Origin: Haloterrigena sp. KLK7
GTDB taxonomy: Archaea > Halobacteriota > Halobacteria > Halobacteriales > Natrialbaceae
Direction of reading: 5' to 3'
Length of the DNA: 64,000 bases
Assembly (NCBI RefSeq): GCF_037914945.1
Contig: NZ_CP149787.1
Coordinates: forward strand, 2,790,001-2,854,000
The notes under the pieces are model-generated. The model ran no database searches. It was not told the DNA's origin and saw nothing but the letters and a program-made list of their open reading frames with translations. Positions within the stretch are counted from its first letter, which is position 1, and each line of letters starts with the position of its first letter. Both the position numbers and the translations under genes were made by a program. Shown in pieces: positions 41,884-49,929 of the stretch.

Positions 41884-43410
41884 GTGACGCACTCCGCCGA
41901 CGACACGATCGCTCCAGACCGCACAGTCCGCCTTCTCGACACGACGCTTCGCGACGGCGAACAAGCCCCGGGCGTCTCCCTGACGCCCGACGAGAAAGTC
42001 GAGATCGCTCGCTCCCTCGAGCGGGCCGGCGTCTCGGTCGTCGAGGCGGGCAGCGCCTGTACCGGGGCGGGCGAACGGCAGGCCATCTCGCGGGTGACCG
42101 ACCTCGATCTCGACGCCCGCGTCACGAGCTTCTGTCGCGGGATGGAGTCCGACATCGATCTGGCGCTCGACTGCGACGTCGACGGAGTCCACCTCGTCGT
42201 CCCCGCGAGCGACCGCCACATCGAGGGCAAGGTCGGCACCTCCCACGAGGACAACCTCGAGAAGACCGCCGAACTCGTCGCCTACGCGAAAGAACACGAC
42301 CTCTGGGTCGAGGTCATCGGCGAGGACGGCTCGCGGGCCGATCTCGACTACCTGGTGGACCTGAACGCGACGGCCGTCGACGCGGGCGCCGATCGGATCT
42401 GCTTCGCCGACACCGTCGGTCACACCGGACCCGAACGCACCGCCGAAGCGGTGAGTCGGCTCGCCGACGTCGGGCCGGTCAGCGCCCACACCCACGACGA
42501 CCTCGGGCTGGGCGTCGCGAACGCGCTGTCGGCCGTCTCGGCCGGCGCCGACCTCGTTCACTGCACGGTCAACGGGCTCGGCGAACGCGCCGGCAACGTC
42601 GCCCTCGAGGAGGTCGCGATCGCGCTCTCGCACGTCTACGACGTCGAAACGCTCGACCTCACGGAACTGTACGGCCTCGCCCAGACCGTCTCCCGGGCGA
42701 CGGGCGTTCAGCTCCCGCCGAACAAGGCCGTCATCGGCGAGAACGCCTTCACCCACGAGAGCGGGATCCACACCGACGGGACGCTCAAGGACGACAAGAT
42801 GTACGAGCCCTACGCGCCCGAGACCGTCGGCCGCGAACGGCGGCTCGCGCTCGGCAAGCACACCGGCCGCGCGGGCGTCGCGGCGACCCTCGAGGAACAC
42901 GGCGTCGAGGCCGACGAGGAGGCGATCGCCGCGATCGCCGAGCGCGTGACCGAACTCGGCGACCGCGGGCGTCGCGTCACCGACGCCGATCTGCTGGCCA
43001 TCGCCGAGGACGTCACCGGCGACGACCGCGAGCGCGTCGTCGAACTGCTGGACCTCAACGCCACCAGCGGCGGTGCCGTCCCCACGGCGAGCGTCCGACT
43101 CGAGGTCGACGGCGAGGAACGCGTCGCCAGCGGGACCGGCTCCGGTCCCGTCGACGCCGCCGTCTCCGCGGTCCGCGAGGCGCTGGGCTCGATGGCCGAC
43201 GCCGAGCTCGACTCGTACCACGTCGACGCCGTGACCGGCGGCACCGACGCCGTCGTCACCGTCGAGGTGACGATGATGCGCAACGATCGGTCGGTGACGG
43301 TCGCCCGCAGCGAGGCCGACATCACGCGTGCGAGCGTCGAGGCGATGGTCGACGCGCTCGATCGGTTGCTCGCTGCCGATCAACAGCCGCTCGCGCCGGC
43401 GGACGACTGA
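41884..43410 (+). CDS. leuA: 2-isopropylmalate synthase / citramalate synthase family (LeuA/CimA)
   Basis: A 508-residue enzyme condensing acetyl-CoA with a 2-oxoacid at the start of leucine (or, via pyruvate, isoleucine) synthesis. LLDTTLRDGEQAPGVSL is the catalytic DRE-TIM opening, HTHDDLGLGVAN carries metal-binding histidines, and the last ~140 residues are the regulatory LeuA dimer domain. Substrate choice (2-oxoisovalerate or pyruvate) is not decided here. I prefer the GTG of MTHSADDTIAPD. A GTG at 41833 would add 17 residues, but their codons (ACT GCT GTA ACA ACT...) mostly end in A or T, unlike the rest of the gene, so this part is probably untranslated leader. Confidence 0.88.
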   Translation: MTHSADDTIAPDRTVRLLDTTLRDGEQAPGVSLTPDEKVEIARSLERAGVSVVEAGSACTGAGERQAISRVTDLDLDARVTSFCRGMESDIDLALDCDVDGVHLVVPASDRHIEGKVGTSHEDNLEKTAELVAYAKEHDLWVEVIGEDGSRADLDYLVDLNATAVDAGADRICFADTVGHTGPERTAEAVSRLADVGPVSAHTHDDLGLGVANALSAVSAGADLVHCTVNGLGERAGNVALEEVAIALSHVYDVETLDLTELYGLAQTVSRATGVQLPPNKAVIGENAFTHESGIHTDGTLKDDKMYEPYAPETVGRERRLALGKHTGRAGVAATLEEHGVEADEEAIAAIAERVTELGDRGRRVTDADLLAIAEDVTGDDRERVVELLDLNATSGGAVPTASVRLEVDGEERVASGTGSGPVDAAVSAVREALGSMADAELDSYHVDAVTGGTDAVVTVEVTMMRNDRSVTVARSEADITRASVEAMVDALDRLLAADQQPLAPADD

Positions 43411-43479
43411 TATCGCGAGCGGTCCGTTTTCGACGCGACCGATCGACGTAGCGGTATCGCTACGCTCCCGTCTCGATCG

Positions 43480-43677
43480 CTAGTGGAACCGCTGGCGGCT
43501 GATGACGTTCCAGGGATCGAGCAGGTAGACGCCCGCGAGGAACAGCGCGAAGAGCACGACGAGCAGTTTGGGGATTTCACTCACGGTCGACGGAACGCCC
43601 GGCTCGAGCGCGATCGCCATCAGGGCCGCGACGCCGATCCAGAGGGAACCGACGATCAGTCGCTGGCGAATGTCCAT
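43480..43677 (-). CDS. Small two-helix membrane protein
   Basis: A 65-residue protein with two hydrophobic segments (LIVGSLWIGVAALMAIAL and IPKLLVVLFALFLAGVYLL) and a positively charged end. The compact design suggests a conserved haloarchaeal small membrane protein; function unknown. It is convergent with leuA. Confidence 0.65.
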   Translation of the reverse strand: MDIRQRLIVGSLWIGVAALMAIALEPGVPSTVSEIPKLLVVLFALFLAGVYLLDPWNVISRQRFH

Positions 43678-43737
43678 ACGTAGACCTTCGTGGCGGGCGT
43701 AATGAACCCGACGGGTCGCCGCCAGGGGACTCTCCGA

Positions 43738-45339
43738 TCACAGGGAGGGGCCTTGAGGGCCGAAGGTCTCCTCGTCGAGGACGTCCTTGCGGACGTCCGT
43801 CTGGTCGACGTCCTCGTAGGCGACCGGTCCCTCGACCTGGTGGGCTTCCGGACCGGGTTGGTTGCCAATATAGACGACGTTCGGATCCGTCCCGATGTCC
43901 TCGAGCAGTTTGAACTGCGACTGCGGGTCGCCGCCGAAGTCTTCGAGCACTTCCTGTGCGAGCTCCTCGCTCGGTCCCCCGAACTCCTCGTCGTCACCCG
44001 GTTCCTCGGCGAGGTCCAGTTCGACGAGCAGTTCCTGTCCCTCGAGGTTGAGTCCGTGCTCGTCGAGGGTCTGGACGAGCTCGAGGACGAGTTCCTCCTG
44101 ATCGGCTAACGTACTGTTCTCCGGGCCCTCGGGCTGGCCTTCCGGACCGAGGACAGCGATCGCCAGCATGACGGCGATCGTCTCCTCGTCGAAGGCCTCG
44201 ACGGCCTCGATGACCGCCTCGAGGTTCGCGTCGGTACCCTCGAGGGCGCTCTCGACGTCCTCCGGGGACGGAAGGTTGTCGGCGGTCTGCGTGAGCGACC
44301 GGCTCTTGGCGGTGTTCTCGATGTAGCGCTGGGGATCGCTGCTCGAGTCGTTCATATCGCCGAACTGAATCACTTCCGGCGGGCAGGCGTCCTCGCAGGC
44401 CGTCCTGCCGACGAACTCCTCGCCTTTGCTCCCGTCCTGGCGCGTCGGACAGAACGTGCACTTCGCCATGACGCCCTTCGGCGCGCGGGCGCTGACCGGC
44501 CGGCCACGTTCGTCGTAGACGTGGTCCTCGTCGAGTTCGGATTCCGGGACTTCGGGCTCGTCCCACTGGAAGTAGTTGACGCCGTACGGACAGGCGACCT
44601 GACAGTACCGACACCCGATGCAGACGTCGTAGTCGGTCAGCACGAGTCCGTCGGAGTCGCGGGTGTGCCGTGCCGTCGTCGGACACACCTTCTCACACGG
44701 CGCGTCGGTACAGTGCTGGCAGGGGCGAATGAGGCGATAGCTCTCATCCTCGTCCGTCGTCTCGTCCTGATAGTCGAGGATGTACATCCAGTTGGCGCCC
44801 TGGTTCCAGTCGTGTTCCTCGGCGCAGGCGACGACGCAGGAGAGACAGCCGTCGCAGTACTCCAGGTCGAGCGCCATCCCCCACTGAGTCCCTTCCTCCT
44901 CTTCGCCCCCTTCTTCGGACTCTTCCGCGAGCGCGGCGGCCGGCGGCTCGTCGGAGCCGCCGTTGGAGAGGCCCCAGGCACCGAATCCCACCGCACCGGC
45001 GCCGCCCATCTTCTTCATCACGTCTCGGCGCGACTCCTCGCCCACGCCGAGCCGGGAGAGCGTGCTCTCGAAACGGCTCCCTTCGTCGGCCGTGTCGCCG
45101 GCTTCGACCGGTCGCTCGTCCTCGCCGAACTCGTCCAGCACGTCCTCGTGATAGCGATCGTGGAACTCCGCCTCCGAGAGCTCGCCCTTCGTGACGCGCA
45201 TGGCGTCTTTTGCCATCTCCATGCCCAACTCCGCGTCGTACTCCGTGTCCTCGAGCTCCGCCTCGAGACCGTCCTGCCAGTCCTCGCCGAGCGGATGGAA
45301 CGTCTCTTCGTCCGTTCCGTCTCGATCGTCGGAACTCAC
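43738..45339 (-). CDS. [4Fe-4S] electron-transfer subunit of a DMSO/polysulfide-reductase-type complex
   Basis: A 533-residue iron-sulfur protein. The first ~100 residues form an acidic helical domain. Then SRRDVMKKMGGAGAVGFGAWGLS is an internal Tat-like motif. Four cysteine groups follow: CDGCLSCVVAC, CQHCTDAPCEKVC, CIGCRYCQVACP and CTFCPTRQ...CEDACP, as in DmsB/PsrB. After the fourth group an extra ~135-residue Glu/Leu-rich segment is inserted before the terminal QFKLLEDIGTDPNVVYIG. No membrane (NrfD) or catalytic subunit is next to it. The GTG of MSSDDRDGTDEE is the chosen start; a TTG five codons earlier is possible. Confidence 0.85.
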   Translation of the reverse strand: MSSDDRDGTDEETFHPLGEDWQDGLEAELEDTEYDAELGMEMAKDAMRVTKGELSEAEFHDRYHEDVLDEFGEDERPVEAGDTADEGSRFESTLSRLGVGEESRRDVMKKMGGAGAVGFGAWGLSNGGSDEPPAAALAEESEEGGEEEEGTQWGMALDLEYCDGCLSCVVACAEEHDWNQGANWMYILDYQDETTDEDESYRLIRPCQHCTDAPCEKVCPTTARHTRDSDGLVLTDYDVCIGCRYCQVACPYGVNYFQWDEPEVPESELDEDHVYDERGRPVSARAPKGVMAKCTFCPTRQDGSKGEEFVGRTACEDACPPEVIQFGDMNDSSSDPQRYIENTAKSRSLTQTADNLPSPEDVESALEGTDANLEAVIEAVEAFDEETIAVMLAIAVLGPEGQPEGPENSTLADQEELVLELVQTLDEHGLNLEGQELLVELDLAEEPGDDEEFGGPSEELAQEVLEDFGGDPQSQFKLLEDIGTDPNVVYIGNQPGPEAHQVEGPVAYEDVDQTDVRKDVLDEETFGPQGPSL

Positions 45340-45354
45340 CGCTGTCCACCCCAA

Positions 45355-45644
45355 CCGACGGCCACCTGATTACAATCGAGTTCCATGTTAGCTAGTGGTA
45401 GTATCGATTTCGCTCCGATTTCGATAAACGGTATGCTTGCGAGTGACATGGTACCGTCCGGCGCTCGAGTCGTCACCGAGCGAAGTCGCTCGCAGTCACC
45501 GACGGGCCGGCGACGGGTCTCGAGCGCAAAGATTGATTTCAGTTGCTACCGTGCGCGCTCGGCTGAAAAATCGGCGATCGGACTCGAGTCGACGGATAGC
45601 GAGCGGAAACCCGGACGACTCACCGGCTCGAGGCGACCGGAGGG
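45355..45644. other. Intergenic, hairpins only
   Basis: Upstream of the Fe-S gene and downstream of the tRNA-Ser tail array. It contains a CGAGCGA-AG-TCGCTCG hairpin near 45477-45492. ORFs here are short, arginine/serine-rich shadows. The Fe-S gene promoter is probably in the AT-rich 45385-45435. Confidence 0.45.
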
Positions 45645-45666
45645 CGAGAGTGAGGTTCGAATCACG
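45645..45666 (-). repeat. tRNA-Ser tail, degenerate copy 3
   Basis: On the plus strand CGAGAGTGAGGTTCGAATCACG, aligning with copy 2 (CGAGAGGGAGATTTGAACCACG) at 18 of 22 positions, including CACG just beyond the part shared with the tRNA. It is followed by a hairpin with GACGCGC/GCGCGTC arms at 45671-45696. Confidence 0.6.
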
Positions 45667-45782
45667 CAACGACGCGCTCGCTTCGCAGCGCGCGTCTCCT
45701 CTCGTTCGAATTCCCGTGCCGTTCTCCACTCACGGATGCGAGCACACGCTACGCGATGCTCGCGGAATTGGTCGCGGAAAAG

Positions 45783-45803
45783 CGTCGAGAGGGAGATTTG
45801 AAC
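45783..45803 (-). repeat. tRNA-Ser tail, copy 2
   Basis: Plus-strand bases 45783-45803 equal the 3' end of tRNA-Ser (including the discriminator) at 20 of 21 positions. Next to it is a nested hairpin (CCGAG-AAC-CTGCGC-GAA-GCGCAG-AAC-CTCGG, about 45810-45839). An inverted T-arm fragment TTCAAATCT lies at 45845-45853, pairing with AGATTTGAA of this copy at 45794-45802. Confidence 0.85.
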
Positions 45804-45864
45804 CACGCCCGAGAACCTGCGCGAAGCGCAGAACCTCGGTCTAATTCAAATCTTTCGTACTGGA

Positions 45865-45963
45865 TTTCAGCAGCACGGACGGCTCGCTACGCTCACGGCT
45901 TCGCCGTTCGCGATTCCGTGGCCCTATGCGCCACGCACCGCTCGCCGTTTTGTGCTGCTGAAA
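45865..45963. repeat. Spacer unit bounded by 12-bp inverted repeats, abutting tRNA-Ser
   Basis: TTTCAGCAGCAC at 45865-45876 and GTGCTGCTGAAA at 45952-45963 are perfect inverted repeats. The right one ends two bases before the tRNA-Ser 3' end. Inside are further hairpins (ACGGC-TTC-GCCGT near 45895; CGTGG...CCACG near 45917-45935). The whole 99-base unit could fold into a cruciform immediately downstream of the tRNA. Confidence 0.75.
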
Positions 45964-45964
45964 A

Positions 45965-46049
45965 CGCCGAGAGGGAGATTTGAACTCCCGAGTCCGTGAG
46001 GACAGTAGATTTCGAATCTACCGCCTTGGCCGGGCTAGGCTATCTCGGC
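45965..46049 (-). tRNA. tRNA-Ser (CGA)
   Basis: A class II tRNA of 85 bases. The acceptor arms are GCCGAGA/TCTCGGC and the discriminator is G, as usual for serine. The anticodon stem GTAGA/TCTAC encloses TTCGAAA, giving anticodon CGA. There is a long variable arm and a T-arm GGGAG-TTCAAAT-CTCCC. No intron and no encoded CCA. Two further copies of its 3' end lie downstream. Confidence 0.95.
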
Positions 46050-46146
46050 TCATCCCTTCCTATTCGGGTGATGTTTTTACCGGTTTCGATTTTCTCCCCG
46101 TTTGGTGGTGTATGTCGCATCTCGGTCCCGGGATTCCCGCTCGCTC

Positions 46147-46341
46147 TCAGAGGATATCACCGACGCGTCGCGGTTCGCCCTGGAGGTTCGGCTGTTCGGC
46201 GACGATCTGCAGCACTTCGTGGTCGGTCACGTCGTAGTAGGTCTTCTCCGTCGCCTCCTCGATGAGTTCTCGCTCGAGGCGAAACTCGGTGCCTTCGTAG
46301 ACGACGTCGACCCCCTCTTCGTCGAACGCGAGAGTCGTCAT
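46147..46341 (-). CDS. Small conserved haloarchaeal protein (DUF5800-like)
   Basis: A 64-residue acidic protein, MTTLAFDEEGVDVVYEGTEFRLERELIEEAT..., ending EPRRVGDIL. It matches my memory of the DUF5800 family, short haloarchaeal proteins without assigned function. It lies just upstream of tRNA-Ser on the same strand and may share a transcript with it. Confidence 0.72.
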   Translation of the reverse strand: MTTLAFDEEGVDVVYEGTEFRLERELIEEATEKTYYDVTDHEVLQIVAEQPNLQGEPRRVGDIL

Positions 46342-46431
46342 GGACGGCCGTATGCGGTGCGGGATTAAAAGCGGGGCGTTGCACTTCCGCGCGTGTGAGA
46401 CGCGCGTCAGACGTGCGGCGGACGACGCGCG

Positions 46432-46439
46432 AGGTTTAT
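46432..46439 (+). promoter_or_regulatory. TATA-like element of the bactofilin-like gene
   Basis: GGTTTATT (46433-46440 region) lies about 31 bases before the GTG at 46467. This favours that GTG over the ATG at 46446, which would be too close to the TATA element to be transcribed intact. Confidence 0.45.
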
Positions 46440-46466
46440 TAGTGGATGACTCCTTTGGGGCGAAGT

Positions 46467-47327
46467 GTGGCCTTCAGTAGGGACCCGCTGGACGAACTGG
46501 TCGTTCCCGACGGAACGGAAGCCAAGGAAGTCGACCTCGTAACCGACGGTGACGTGCTCGTCGGCGGTCGGTCGACCGTCGAGTTCGGGGTGCGCGGCCG
46601 AAACGTCCTCGCCGGCGAGAGCGTCTCGTTCGGCGGCGCCATCGAGGCCGAGGAAGACTGTCGGCTCGACATGTGGTGTGACGTCGCCGAGAACGTGCTC
46701 GTCGGTCAGGACGCCTACATCGGCGAACGCGTCCACGTCGGCGGCGAAATGAAAGTCGCCGGCGATCTCGATATCGGCGACGACGTCGAGATCGAGGACG
46801 GGTTCGAGGCCAACGGCTGGATCGTCATCCGCAACCCCATGCCGACGATCGTGTTCCTGTTCGTCTACCTCAAACACCTCCTGCTGATCGGCGAGGAACA
46901 GACCGCGCAGCGACTCGTCTCCGAACTCGTCGACGAAGACGAGGGCGAGGAGATCGACGCCGACCCGCTCGTGATCCCCAAGAACGCGACGGTCAGTGAC
47001 GACGCCTGGCGAGTCTCGACGCCCGCGACGATCGGGGACGACTGCCGGCTCCACGGGAACGTCCGCGCCGAGACGATCGACGTCGGAGCCGACACCACGA
47101 TCTTCGGAAGCCTCCGGGCTCGAGGCGACGTCTCCGTCGGCGAGGGAACGCGGATCCACGGCGATCTGACCACGCGCGACGGCGACGTCAGGATCGCGGC
47201 GGGCGCTCGAATCCTCGGCGACGTCTCGTGTGCGGCGCTCGAACTCGGCCCCGACGCGGAGATCGACGGGACGATCCGCGCCGCCGGCGAGATCACGATG
47301 GTGACGACCGACCGCGATTCCGAGTGA
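46467..47327 (+). CDS. Polymer-forming cytoskeletal protein (bactofilin/halofilin-like)
   Basis: A 286-residue protein from the GTG of MAFSRDPLDELVVPDGTE. Two blocks of short beta-helix repeats are seen: ~15-115 (VDLVTDGDVLVGGRSTVEFGVRGRNVLAGESVSFGG...) and ~185-280 (ATIGDDCRLHGNVRAETIDVGADTTIFGSLRARGDVSVGEGTRIHGDL...). Such right-handed beta-helices assemble into filaments in bactofilins; haloarchaeal relatives (halofilins) affect cell shape. Between the blocks is a hydrophobic segment, MPTIVFLFVYLKHLLLIG, that could touch the membrane, and an acidic linker. It is convergent with phoU. Confidence 0.85.
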   Translation: MAFSRDPLDELVVPDGTEAKEVDLVTDGDVLVGGRSTVEFGVRGRNVLAGESVSFGGAIEAEEDCRLDMWCDVAENVLVGQDAYIGERVHVGGEMKVAGDLDIGDDVEIEDGFEANGWIVIRNPMPTIVFLFVYLKHLLLIGEEQTAQRLVSELVDEDEGEEIDADPLVIPKNATVSDDAWRVSTPATIGDDCRLHGNVRAETIDVGADTTIFGSLRARGDVSVGEGTRIHGDLTTRDGDVRIAAGARILGDVSCAALELGPDAEIDGTIRAAGEITMVTTDRDSE

Positions 47328-47364
47328 GAACGGTGCCGGGCGAAGCGGGCGTGGCGCGCCGCGC

Positions 47365-48036
47365 TCAGTAGATCAGTTCGTCGTCGTTTTCGACCATGTA
47401 CAGCGTCCGCGCCGCGATGTTGACCGAGTGATCGCCGACGCGCTCCAAGTCCCGAATGGTCAACAGGAGCCGCGAGACGTCCTGGAGCAGCAGTTCGACC
47501 TCGTCTGGCGAGTCGAGCTCGCGCTCGATCAGGTCGCGGACGACGATCTCGCTGGCTCGCTCGGCGAAGTGATCGAGATCATCGTCGCGAGCGGCGAGTT
47601 CGCGGCAGGCCTCGGTGTCCTCCTCGTCGTAGGCGACCATCGCGTCTTCGACCATCTGGAGGGTCAACTCGCCCATCTCCTGTACGTCGACGTCGGGGAA
47701 GAGGTTCTCCTCGGCGTCCAACGTGTACTCCCCGAGGTTCGTCGCGAGATCGGCGATCCGTTCGAGGTCGGTGATGATCTTGAACGAGGCGGCGATAAAC
47801 CGGAGGTCGCTCGCGACCGGCTGCTGGAGTGCCAGCAGGTCGATACAGTCCTGCTCTAAGTCGAGGTACATCCGGTTGATCTCGCCGTCGCCCTCGATCA
47901 CCTCGCGGGCGAGTTCGTGGTCTTTCTGCTCGAGGGCGTCGAGCCCCATCCGAAGTCGCTCCATGACGACCTCGCTCATGTAGAGGATGTCCTCGCGGAG
48001 TTCCGCGAGCTTCTCCTGGTACGATTTCCTGGCCAT
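47365..48036 (-). CDS. phoU: Phosphate signalling protein PhoU
   Basis: A 223-residue all-helical protein with two PhoU repeats, each with the metal-binding motif: ITDLERIADLATN and IRDLERVGDHSVNIA. PhoU links the Pst transporter to phosphate signalling and restrains uptake. It is transcribed in the same direction as the pst genes upstream but is separated from pstB by a metal-hydrolase-like membrane gene and a usp remnant, so it probably has its own promoter. The start MARKSYQEKLAELR is standard. Confidence 0.94.
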   Translation of the reverse strand: MARKSYQEKLAELREDILYMSEVVMERLRMGLDALEQKDHELAREVIEGDGEINRMYLDLEQDCIDLLALQQPVASDLRFIAASFKIITDLERIADLATNLGEYTLDAEENLFPDVDVQEMGELTLQMVEDAMVAYDEEDTEACRELAARDDDLDHFAERASEIVVRDLIERELDSPDEVELLLQDVSRLLLTIRDLERVGDHSVNIAARTLYMVENDDELIY

Positions 48037-48104
48037 GATTCTGCCACCTTCCCGGGCGAAGATATAACTTGTGCTCACCTCGCTTCGCGACCGGTCGCCA
48101 CCAG

Positions 48105-48250
48105 CGGTCGCCGACATGATCGTCATGGGAACCGCCGGCCCAACGGGGCTCGAGAAACGGATCGTCGGCAGCGCCACCGACACAGTCGTCCGCACGGCGT
48201 CCCTCCCGGTCGTCACGGTCCGCCCGGAGGGGACGATCGACGCCGCCTGA
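48105..48250 (+). pseudogene. C-terminal remnant of a universal stress protein (UspA family)
   Basis: The plus strand reads VADMIVMGTAGPTGLEKRIVGSATDTVVRTASLPVVTVRP then a short tail and stop. This is the C-terminal third of a UspA domain, with the ATP-binding G-x2-G-x9-G(S/T) pattern partly kept. The N-terminal two thirds are missing. The region upstream is the phoU promoter, on the opposite strand. Too short to fold as a Usp. Confidence 0.75.
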
Positions 48251-48370
48251 CGGACGCGGTCGGTTCGCGTCGGTTCCGCCTCCCGCTCATAGACGTTCGA
48301 GGCGAACGCACCGGCTGAAGCCGTGGGCAGGAGTCACGGCGAGGGCGGGACGAATCGTCGAGACGGCGCA

Positions 48371-48862
48371 CTATCGGAACCGCTCGAGCGTCGATCTCGG
48401 GGACCGAAGGGGAACTCGTCGGTCGAAGTCGTACTTCATCCCGAGCAGGCCGCCGAGGATCACGGCGACCGCGATGGCAGACGCGAACATATTCAGGAGT
48501 AGCCAATCGAGCGAAACCCCGTACAGCGTCTGCTCGACGGGCGCGAACAGCTGGACCCCGCCGCTCAGCATGTCGAAGGCGACGTGCGATCCGAACCCGA
48601 TCGCAGCGGCTCGCCAGGGACCGAACGCGGAGAGGAGAGCGACCACGACGACCCCTGCCAGCAGCGAATGCGTGAGTCCTCGGTGCGTCCACGCGACGCT
48701 CGAGACGTAGCCGAGTTCGATCAGCGGCCGAAAGACGAACGTGTCGGCGTCGGGGACGGTCGCGGCGAGCGCCGCGACGAGATACGGCTCGGCTCGTTCG
48801 GATCGAACGATGAGCAGGACCAGTGCCAGACTGAGCAGGATATGCACCCCAGTGGCAACCAT
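48371..48862 (-). CDS. YdjM/DUF457-type membrane metal-dependent hydrolase
   Basis: A 163-residue membrane protein with four hydrophobic segments. The family signature is present: PDADTFVFRPLIELG followed by WTHRGLTHSLL, with Asp and His residues suited to metal binding, and a later GFGSHVAFDML. Members are predicted membrane-bound hydrolases (LexA-regulated YdjM in E. coli) without a proven substrate. It sits between pstB and phoU but is not part of phosphate uptake as far as known. Confidence 0.85.
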   Translation of the reverse strand: MVATGVHILLSLALVLLIVRSERAEPYLVAALAATVPDADTFVFRPLIELGYVSSVAWTHRGLTHSLLAGVVVVALLSAFGPWRAAAIGFGSHVAFDMLSGGVQLFAPVEQTLYGVSLDWLLLNMFASAIAVAVILGGLLGMKYDFDRRVPLRSPRSTLERFR

Positions 48863-49057
48863 GTTCCCAAACCATGCTAGTGTATCACATAAGGAGTATG
48901 GTTAGTGAACAATACACATTCTCGGAGCAACGTATCTCATCTGACGGTAGCCAGTGCGTTCGCTCACACGATCGGTAGCTGAGAGCGTCGCTTCGACCAA
49001 AATTGCACTCGATCAGCGCGCGATCGGCGGCCGTCGTCCGAAAGCGGGCGTCGGCGA

Positions 49058-49927
49058 CTAGCCGAACTTGCCGGTAATGTAGTCCTCGACGCGGTCGTGC
49101 TCGGGGTTCTCGAAGATTTTGTCCGTGTCGTCGAACTCGACGAGCTCGCCACCGGTCAGGAAGACCGCCGTCTTATCGGAGATGCGGGCCGCCTGCTGCA
49201 TGTTGTGGGTGACGATGACGACCGTGTACTCCTCGGCGAGGTCCTCGATCAGATCCTCGATCTTCGAGGTGGCGACGGGGTCCAGCGCCGACGCCGGTTC
49301 GTCCATCAGGATCACTTCCGGGTCCGGAGCGATCGCGCGCGCGATACAGAGTCGCTGTTGCTGGCCGCCCGAGAGATCCAGCCCGCTCGAGTCCAGTTGA
49401 TCCTTGACTTCGTCCCACAGGGCGGCCCGCTCGAGGGCGGTTCGGACCTTCTCGTCGACGTTGTCGTCCTTGCCCTGAACGCGCAGGCCGTAGGCGACGT
49501 TGTCGCGGATGCTCTTGGGGAAGGGGTTCGGCGACTGGAAGACCATCCCGACCTTCCGACGGAGCGCGACGGGATCGACGTCGTCGTCGTAGACGTTCTT
49601 CCCGCGGAAGTAGAGGTCGCCCTCGACGCGGGCGATGTCGATGAGGTCGTTCATCCGGTTGATCGAGCGCAGGAACGTCGACTTCCCGCAACCCGAGGGA
49701 CCGATCAGCGCCGTCACCTGTTTCTCGGGAATCTCCATGTTGATCCCCTGAAGCGCCTGGTCATCGCCGTAGTAGACGTCGAGGTCTCGCGCCTCGAGCA
49801 GCGTTCGGTCGGTCACCGTCTCGGCGCCGGCGTCGGCACTGTCGGTGAGACCGCCGGTTCCCGGCGTCGGGGCTGGCTGGTCGTCGGTCGATTCCGTTTC
49901 CGAGGAGGTCATCTGTTCGTTAGTCAT
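49058..49927 (-). CDS. pstB: Phosphate ABC transporter ATP-binding protein PstB (operon copy)
   Basis: A 289-residue ATPase. A ~45-residue acidic N-terminal extension precedes [16 protein letters not shown]. Walker A is GPSGCGKST, signature [15 protein letters not shown], Walker [13 protein letters not shown] and H-loop VTHNMQQA, ending in the PstB-type [12 protein letters not shown]. Last gene of pstS-C-A-B, starting two bases after the pstA stop. A ~93% identical second copy is at 53090-53944. Confidence 0.96.
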   Translation of the reverse strand: MTNEQMTSSETESTDDQPAPTPGTGGLTDSADAGAETVTDRTLLEARDLDVYYGDDQALQGINMEIPEKQVTALIGPSGCGKSTFLRSINRMNDLIDIARVEGDLYFRGKNVYDDDVDPVALRRKVGMVFQSPNPFPKSIRDNVAYGLRVQGKDDNVDEKVRTALERAALWDEVKDQLDSSGLDLSGGQQQRLCIARAIAPDPEVILMDEPASALDPVATSKIEDLIEDLAEEYTVVIVTHNMQQAARISDKTAVFLTGGELVEFDDTDKIFENPEHDRVEDYITGKFG

Positions 49928-49929
49928 TG

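Noticed and set aside
45645-45963. CRISPR-like array after tRNA-Ser
   Set aside because: Repeats are tRNA-derived, too few, partly inverted and irregularly spaced; no cas genes are present.
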